DNA of 64,000 nucleotides from Clavelina lepadiformis. Lineage: Eukaryota > Chordata > Ascidiacea > Aplousobranchia > Clavelinidae. Positions within the stretch are counted from its first letter, which is position 1. Each line of letters opens with the position of its first letter. The stretch spans positions 9,488,501 through 9,552,500 of the forward strand of contig NC_135243.1 in the NCBI RefSeq assembly GCF_947623445.1, given 5' to 3'. Below are positions 58,144 through 64,000 of the stretch, one piece after another. Below the pieces are notes generated by a model. That model was not told the origin of the DNA, did no database searches, and was given only the letters and a program-made list of their open reading frames with translations. Both the position numbers and the translations under genes were made by a program.

Positions 58144-59108
58144 GCTAACATACCAAGTTCTGCACTTTGTGTAAGCCTAGTTTAAGGTTTAACTGCCGTT
58201 CTGATTTATAAGTATTAATAATGACGTAATAAAAATGCGGAATGACGTCACCATTAATTATGTGACGTCTCACTAATTTTATTAGTTAATGTACTGTGTA
58301 TAACCAAGCTATCATAAACCTAACCCCCATGAAACATGTATAAGTAGTGAAAATAGCTTATCTTTGAAAGCTATTTGACTGCCAAAACCAGACTGAACAA
58401 TTGAGAACTAACGCATTGAACGCTGTAGTAAGAAATAAGAATGACGTAATTTGGAAGTACTGTAATCCAAACCGGGTCGCGTATACTAAACACGACCAAA
58501 ATATAGCACAACGCTTATTGTTAAACACACGAAAGAATACATTAATAACATCACAATATCATCAGATCTGCACAAGAATTCCGTAGGAATAAGGGCTAGT
58601 TATTACAATTAGCACAAGACATTAAGCTGTTCAAGTCGTTTAAAAATATTTAAACTCAATATGCTAACTACTTTCTGCAAAATGCATTTATCTTTTGCTT
58701 TAAACTTGAAAGTTAATTTATATTCTGTGTTAGTCCAAGACTTACATTGCTTGCGGCGCAGAAACAATTTTCAAGTATGAGTGTTTTTCTCAGAACTGCA
58801 CGTCAGCTTTTTTGCTCAACACCGAGTTGTAGACATTCCTTCTGGTATGTTTGAAACGATTGACCTTCAGCAGCAATCCTGAATCAGCCACTAAAACACT
58901 AATTAATAACACAAAATTTAGAAGGTTTTGTTTAATATTGAATGTAACAATTTTTTCTATTTATCGACCTACCCTATAGCATACCTTTTACGGGCATTTA
59001 AAAATCACATTTAGCAATGATAATACCATAAAGTCTTTTTAAGGACTAACTTTGTCGTCCGTTCCGGTACGTATCGCGATAAGGAACGGCCACGACCATA
59101 CGTGGTTT

Positions 59109-61385
59109 TGCGATTTTTTCCAGGCATTTAGATAATTAATAAGTCATTCAAAACAGATGCTGATCGTCGCATAAAAGTTCAGGCCTTCATTTTGCTTGAG
59201 GCAAAAAAAACGATAATTGGCAAAGCGTATTGACTGCGGTAGAAAGTCAAAATTCATAAATGCTTTCGTCAACTAGCCTAAGGCGATAACATACAGGGGA
59301 GAATGTAAACTAAAGAATGTATGTGTTGTAAATAATGGTATTGGCTAATGTAAGTGTTACTATAAGTTGCAGGTTTAGAGCTACAATCTATCCTAAAAGT
59401 TTTAACTAAGTAACAAAAGCTGGCATCAATTTGGTTATCCTGTATGTGTTATTCAACTTGTTTCTCAAGTCTTGGAATGCGTTATCATAGCGGGTACACA
59501 GTTATATATCAAAGACGAAATAATACCATCACCGATATAAGTTCAAAACGAACAGAATAGCTCGACTAAACTACTATAAGTTTTCTTATCTTTTTCATCC
59601 GTAACTATAAACACACGATCATGGTCTTATTCAACCTGGTAATAGTCTTAATCCAACAGTTTTGATTTTGTTGGAATAAATTTGGCACGAAACCGGCATA
59701 CAACTCTGACTGTTATATTTGTGCTATTGATGTAAACAATACGTAATTTTGATGCTAACTTGAAGAGTAAAAACGGATTGTAAATCCTTGTTTTGATTTT
59801 TAACCGATATTTTAGTTATTGTTAAACTGCTAAATTTTACGGTCCGCGTTTTAGTAGGATAATACTAAGCTTCACAGAGCCACAGTAGACCTACAGAAGG
59901 ATTAGCCGATGGTTTATGCAACATTTTATAACATTTAAATAGAAAAATGCTAATATCTTAACAGTGTAGATTTCAATTTTGGCACTACGCTGAGCTTGGA
60001 TCTTAACAACCGAAGCTCATATAGGCTTAGCATTATGATGAAGCAAAGCTAGTGATATTAGGACAACAAATTAGGCATGCAGCGTGCTGTAAGTCCGGGC
60101 AGGCTTGGTGAAGGGTGTTAATTTTTGCAACCGGACCACACTTTTCTCCAGTTTTAGCGCACCAGTTGTTCGTGAAAATGGTTTACAAGCCATGGCTTAC
60201 GAACTTATCAGACAAAACAATGAGGTGTTGAGTCTGTTGCTAAGCTACGCCCTTCCAAAAGCCTACTCACTACTTCTTTCGTGGATTATATTCATTATTT
60301 TATTACGTAAAAAAAAATAACACAGATTAAATAGTTTACCTCAACAACTCCATTATCTTCCATGAAAGATGTATTACTACTCAATGTGAAAAGGTCGAAA
60401 CTGAGTAAGGATTAATCACAAATTGGACAAGTTAAAATCAGGCTCACCAAATGATACGATTCGGATATGCTTGAAAAGTTATTTGAACGGTATAGTGATC
60501 GTTATATAAAAATAAGCCTAACGTTAGACGTCGCCCGCAATTTATAACATAAACATTTTAATTATGCAAGACTTGTATATACTTCTTTATAATTTTTGTT
60601 ATGGTAAGTTATATGCAATTTGTTTTTAAAGCTGCGTTCCACATGGACTCTATTTAGTTTTCTTTTCATCTATGGTTGTTTCCAAAACGAACGTAAGAAT
60701 TGTCCAATGCTTGTTGTCACACGAATACTTTGAATAGTGTATTTTCCTGCAGGAACTTTATTTTAATTCTTTATTTAGTCATCTATTCAGCTTTCTGTTA
60801 AAATACGTATAGGTGAAAACTTGCAATCACAGTTGTTACTCTTTGTCGTCGGTATTAACCAAACAAGCGTCAGTCATAGATGAGTTAGTTGCCTTCAATA
60901 TACTCCACTTCATGTCATTTCAAATGATGTATGCATGCATCTGTATGCAAGCTCATTCGTAATGTGCGTTGAGCCGTTATCACAAAGCAAATCCAGTTTT
61001 GTCAATGTAGCTTTCACGAATAAGACAGCCATTAAAAAACAACAGCAAAGCAACAGAGCATGTAATCGCTAATGTAATCTTAATCATGTAATGTAATCAC
61101 CTCGATAATGTAATCTTAGGGACCGATGTTACTGGTGCATGCGATCGTATGACCTGGATTAATCTATAGGCTATACATTCGCGTACTCACACTGTTGTGA
61201 GTTGGATAAGATCGAAAAAAAAACAAGTTTGGTTTAACTGTATAAGCTATGAAATACTCGATTCGTTTGTATACGAAGCATTGCACAAACCCATAAAATC
61301 GACAAGAAAGCTTCTAACTAGGTTAGGCCTAACTACGGTGATGTGAATGGCATACAAATTGCTCATAGATACACAGATGTGTTTG
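59109..61385. other. Right flank of foldback element
   Basis: No gene was recognised. The sequence next to the element end does not continue copine exon 6. An ORF at 60105-60320 ends in a hydrophobic stretch (ALPKAYSLLLSWIIFIILL followed by Arg/Lys), but it has no supporting motif or splice partner. Confidence 0.45.
61062..61115. promoter_or_regulatory. Cluster of GTAATC (GATTAC) sites
   Basis: GTAATC occurs at 61062, 61074, 61093 and 61110, with TTAATC at 61080, all on one strand within 54 bases. GATTA cores are bound by Otx/Bicoid-type homeodomain proteins, so an enhancer is possible. A decayed short tandem repeat is an equal alternative. Confidence 0.35.
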
Positions 61386-61738
61386 TGTAACGACTATTTT
61401 CTCGTTCATGTAGCCAGGCTTAATTTCACATTGACGGTGAATCGCAACACCTCTAAACTGTGAGTAACCTTCAACTGTGAGACTGTGTAGCGTTATCACG
61501 CTAATAAAACAAACCGCGATGATCTTCGAAAAGCCACATTTAATTGGTCTCAGCCAGACGCCGACTCAAACTAACCCCACCTCAAACAGCGCACAACCTT
61601 TTATATTTAATGAGGGTGCCAAATCCAAGTGACTAAAATATATAAGAACAAACACGCAAAAGGTGCTAATTGGTAAAAACGCTTCAACGAAAACACGCTA
61701 AGCAACTACGCAATACGTGAGGAACAACAGTTCGTAAC
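61386..61738 (-). repeat. 3' LTR
   Basis: 353 bases, direct copy of 62711-63003. Both end in ACGTGAGGAACAACAGTTCG (plus strand). It is about 60 bases longer than the other LTR because of a segment near 61640-61700. The first two bases of its TG terminus appear altered at the 61738 side. Confidence 0.85.
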
Positions 61739-62306
61739 CCACCCCCCATCCTATATAAATTATGAGACCACTCGGACGACACTTTCCCCTATCCCAAGGT
61801 ATGTGAACTAAATCACGGTGAATTGCGTGTCCGATACAAGTTTAAAAAAACTTCAGATAGAGAAAAAGTGCTCTATTACCTAAAAATCCTCGAAGTCTAA
61901 CACGTGTTTGTGCTCCCCCAAACACTGGTAAAGTGAAACTTGTATGCACTTCATCTGTAACGGGAGTCGACATTGACTTTTCGTCGGCCCCTTCCGACAG
62001 GTCGGTCCCTTGATTGTTGAGAATTGAAGTTGGCAAACTCTCATCCACTTCATTCAGTTTAGCATCGGAAATATCTGCGTGACTGTATCTTTATCGGCAT
62101 TGCTGTCATCTTGCTGGCTTACTTTCAGCAATATAGTTCCTTCAGTTTCTACAGCTTTCTTGGGGTTAGTGATGAAGCTGTAAAGATAAGTCAAAATCTT
62201 TCTCCTCGAAGACGGTTTCTGGGAGAGACATGACCATTTGTGGATCCCTTAAACCCTTCATCACACACAGGAGCATTAAATCTTTTCGAAGGCGTTCGTC
62301 TGTTGG

Positions 62307-62660
62307 CTAGGCCCTTCTACCCAGAGTGTTTACTGTCTTTACAAAGTCACATGCGGACTCGTCTTGTAGTTGTCGTCTGTTGAAAAAAGATTTCTGCATT
62401 CTATACAGAGCTTCTGGATAGTCGACAATCAACTCGAATTGATAAACAACGTCTTCTAAAAACATCTCAGGAACAGGTAAGTGACTTAACCTCAGAAGGA
62501 ACATTTCTTGAATCGAAGCCAAGAAAAACGGTTTCTTCGCTCCATCGGAAAGCTTGGTTAGACGACAATAGGAATAAAACAAATACAAAAATCGTCGTAA
62601 GTCGTCTACCGCTTTATAGAACGGCCGTGGAAGGAAGAAGATCGGATCCATAATATTCAC
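62307..62660 (-). CDS. Gag-like protein remnant of LTR retrotransposon
   Basis: A 117-codon ORF reads from the 5' LTR side inward. It contains FLYLFYSYCRLTKLSDGAKK, then a helix-rich stretch and FFNRRQLQDESACDFVKTVN followed by TLGRRA. The pattern RxQ...DES..DFV..V..L.RRA is that of Ty3/Gypsy capsid domains. No zinc knuckle was seen, so the ORF is truncated. The polyprotein continuation is lost. Confidence 0.65.
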   Translation of the reverse strand: MNIMDPIFFLPRPFYKAVDDLRRFLYLFYSYCRLTKLSDGAKKPFFLASIQEMFLLRLSHLPVPEMFLEDVVYQFELIVDYPEALYRMQKSFFNRRQLQDESACDFVKTVNTLGRRA

Positions 62661-62710
62661 AAAACTGCTAACCCTGTTGGCGGTTATGAAATCCTGGCGC
62701 GCTCGCCAAT

Positions 62711-63003
62711 TGTAACGATTATTTTCTCCTTCAAGTAGCCAGGCCTAATTTCACATTTACAGTGAACCACAACACCCTCAACTGCCAGTAACTGTATACA
62801 GTGTATCGTTATCACGCTAACAAAACAAACTGATGGTCTTTGAAAAGCCATATTTAATCACTTACAGCTAGACACCGGCTAAAAGACAACCTCCCCAAAA
62901 AGCGCACAATCTTTATATTTAAGAAGGGTGCCAAATCAAGTGATTAAAACATGCAACTACGCTAAGCAACTACGCAATACGTGAGGAACAACAGTTCGTA
63001 ACA
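62711..63003 (-). repeat. 5' LTR
   Basis: 293 bases with plus-strand ends TGTAACGATT and GTTCGTAACA, hence TG...CA termini on either strand. It is followed, in element orientation, by the primer-binding site. Confidence 0.85.
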
Positions 63004-64000
63004 TTTTTATTACCTTAATTAGGAACTATTCATCAAGAACACTTAACAAAAGAAAGCATCATTCGGGCCTTGCTCAAGGAAATTAAATGGGAGCGCCACT
63101 GGAAATCGAATCCGGTTCGCATTTAGCCTTTGGTAGTTTAAACCTGACGTAACGTGCGATTAGCCTTAAAGTAAAGCAAAACTCTTGGGTGATGTTTGAA
63201 GACTAAGCTAAGTGTGTTGTAATTTATTTCCGTACGGGTCGAATTGAGGTTAAAATTCTGACATATATACAAATACGGATTCTGGTATGGATTGTTTTAT
63301 AAAGTGTTTAGTTTTAATAAGTAGTACCAAGAGAAAGTAAACGAATGACGAAATCGCCAACCTGCCAAACGTTTTATAGCTTGGACTGTATCACGTGCAG
63401 ATGAGATTTTCGTGACACTAAAAAATGCGAACCGTCTTCAAAATGGTTGAAAAGCACTGTTGTATACCATATTACACCTTTAGCCATTCTTGTTCGTCCG
63501 AACACGAGTAGCTTATTATATCGGCCGACACAAACGAATAGACCTACCAAATATAGCGTCAAGCATTAAAATTTCATCAACTAAGTCGTTGGTAAATGAC
63601 TTTTATTGCTTTTAGATACATTGCTAGGCATAGGATATAAAATTTTATTGCTACGTTTTATTCTTTGTTTTCCGTATACTTGAACTAAGCCAAAAAACTA
63701 CAGCAAATCATCTTTTCTCAACACATTTTATGAATCTCTGAATACCGTTTCATTGAAATTCGATATTGTTAAAAATCGCATTCGCCTACGTATTCCTAAC
63801 CAGTTAAAGGGTCAACTGTAAGCCTGGGTTACATGGGTTAATTATCTATAGCGACAAGTTTTGCCCGATAAGGTTATATTAAAGCCATAAGGTAAATGAT
63901 TTGCGTTGAGATTGAGGTACTGAGTAACGTACGCATTTGAATGGGCTTGCTACTGTAGCCTATGCTGCAGAATGTGCAAAATATTTAAGTACTATGCTGG
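63004..64000. other. Non-coding right end of window
   Basis: No gene, repeat end or RNA gene could be supported here. A 62-codon minus-strand ORF near 63.4-63.56 kb has no recognisable features. Confidence 0.5.

Larger units (their letters stand above)
44779..59108. mobile_element. 14.3-kb foldback (long inverted repeat) composite element
   Basis: The ends AAACCACGTATAGTCGTGGC (44779 on) and its near-exact reverse complement ending at 59108 start two collinear inverted arms. Markers pair as 44779/59108, 46391/57973, 46611/57752, 47131/57232, 48450/about 55866 and about 49480/54850. Spacing between markers is almost equal in the two arms (520 and 520 bases for 46611-47131). The centre (about 49665-54240) holds a third, direct copy of the inner arm plus unrelated DNA. 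Each arm contains a broken Tc1-like transposase and a membrane-protein cassette. No target duplication was found, because the left flank is broken copine and the right flank is not copine. A mobile foldback element is one reading; an inverted segmental duplication seeded by a smaller transposon is the other. Confidence 0.85.
54710..59108 (-). repeat. Right arm of foldback element
   Basis: This is the inverted counterpart of the left arm. Its innermost part (54710-54830) matches the central copy at about 51570-51690 and not the left arm, which shows that the central copy and the right arm share an extra stretch. It lacks the hAT insertion of the left arm. Confidence 0.88.
61386..63003 (-). mobile_element. 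Decayed LTR retrotransposon, probably Ty3/Gypsy-like
   Basis: Two direct repeats bound 1.6 kb: 61386-61738 (3' LTR) and 62711-63003 (5' LTR). Read on the minus strand the LTR begins TGTTACGAACTG and ends CGTTACA. Just inside the 5' LTR, 62691-62708 (plus ATCCTGGCGCGCTCGCCA) reads TGGCGAGC... on the minus strand and fits a tRNA primer-binding site. Next to the 3' LTR, 61738-61751 reads GGATGGGGGGTGGG, a polypurine tract. The interior keeps only a Gag-like ORF and a short downstream ORF. Protease, reverse transcriptase and integrase are missing. The 5-bp flanks do not match, so no target duplication was seen. Confidence 0.85.

Noticed and set aside
44779..59108. Virus-like giant DNA transposon (Maverick/Polinton)
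   Set aside because: The size and inverted ends fit superficially, but no polymerase B, integrase, ATPase or capsid gene was found in any frame.
60105..60320. 71-codon ORF with a hydrophobic C-terminal segment
   Set aside because: A possible membrane protein, but no homologous motif, splice partner or second copy supports it.

Overview
This is eukaryotic, metazoan nuclear DNA: AT-rich, with split genes, GT-AG introns and many small DNA transposons. No operon, Shine-Dalgarno site, CRISPR array or phage gene was seen. Gene content (CENP-L, LSm11, copine, ECI2-type enoyl-CoA isomerase), modest introns, short intergenic spacing and TAGGCCTA-rich non-coding DNA suggest an invertebrate chordate, plausibly a Ciona-like tunicate. 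That assignment is inference.

Layout. 1-3.1 kb: two copies of a dispersed repeat. 4.07-9.23 kb (+): five-exon delta3,delta2-enoyl-CoA isomerase (ECI2-like) ending in a peroxisomal PTS1-type tripeptide. 9.4-9.75 kb: cluster of 12-bp palindromes. 9.8-20.8 kb: long gene-poor stretch with a MITE and promoter-like motifs. 20.81-24.38 kb (-): six-exon U7 snRNP protein LSm11. 27.91-30.66 kb (+): seven-exon centromere protein CENP-L. 31.76-37.90 kb (-): copine with two C2 domains, a vWA/copine domain and two alternative last coding exons. 38-42.9 kb: non-coding, with repeat fragments. 42.95-44.78 kb (+): inverted, truncated, frameshifted copy of the first six copine exons.

44.78-59.11 kb: a 14.3-kb foldback structure with arms of roughly 4.3-4.8 kb. 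Each arm carries a crippled Tc1-like transposase bracketed by about 100-bp direct repeats, plus an intron-containing cassette for a small single-pass membrane protein with a proline-rich tail. The inner part of the cassette is repeated a third time in the centre. Its left end abuts the truncated copine copy exactly. Several hAT-type MITEs with 8-bp target duplications mark the history. 61.39-63.00 kb (-): decayed LTR retrotransposon with a Gag-like ORF, primer-binding site and polypurine tract.

The four intact genes have unrelated housekeeping roles: fatty-acid oxidation, histone pre-mRNA 3' processing, kinetochore assembly and calcium-dependent membrane binding. Exon joins for ECI2, LSm11, CENP-L and copine were checked by hand; every intron has GT-AG ends and every phase agrees. 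The most unusual object is the foldback element with its captured membrane-protein cassette and the adjoining inverted copine duplication.
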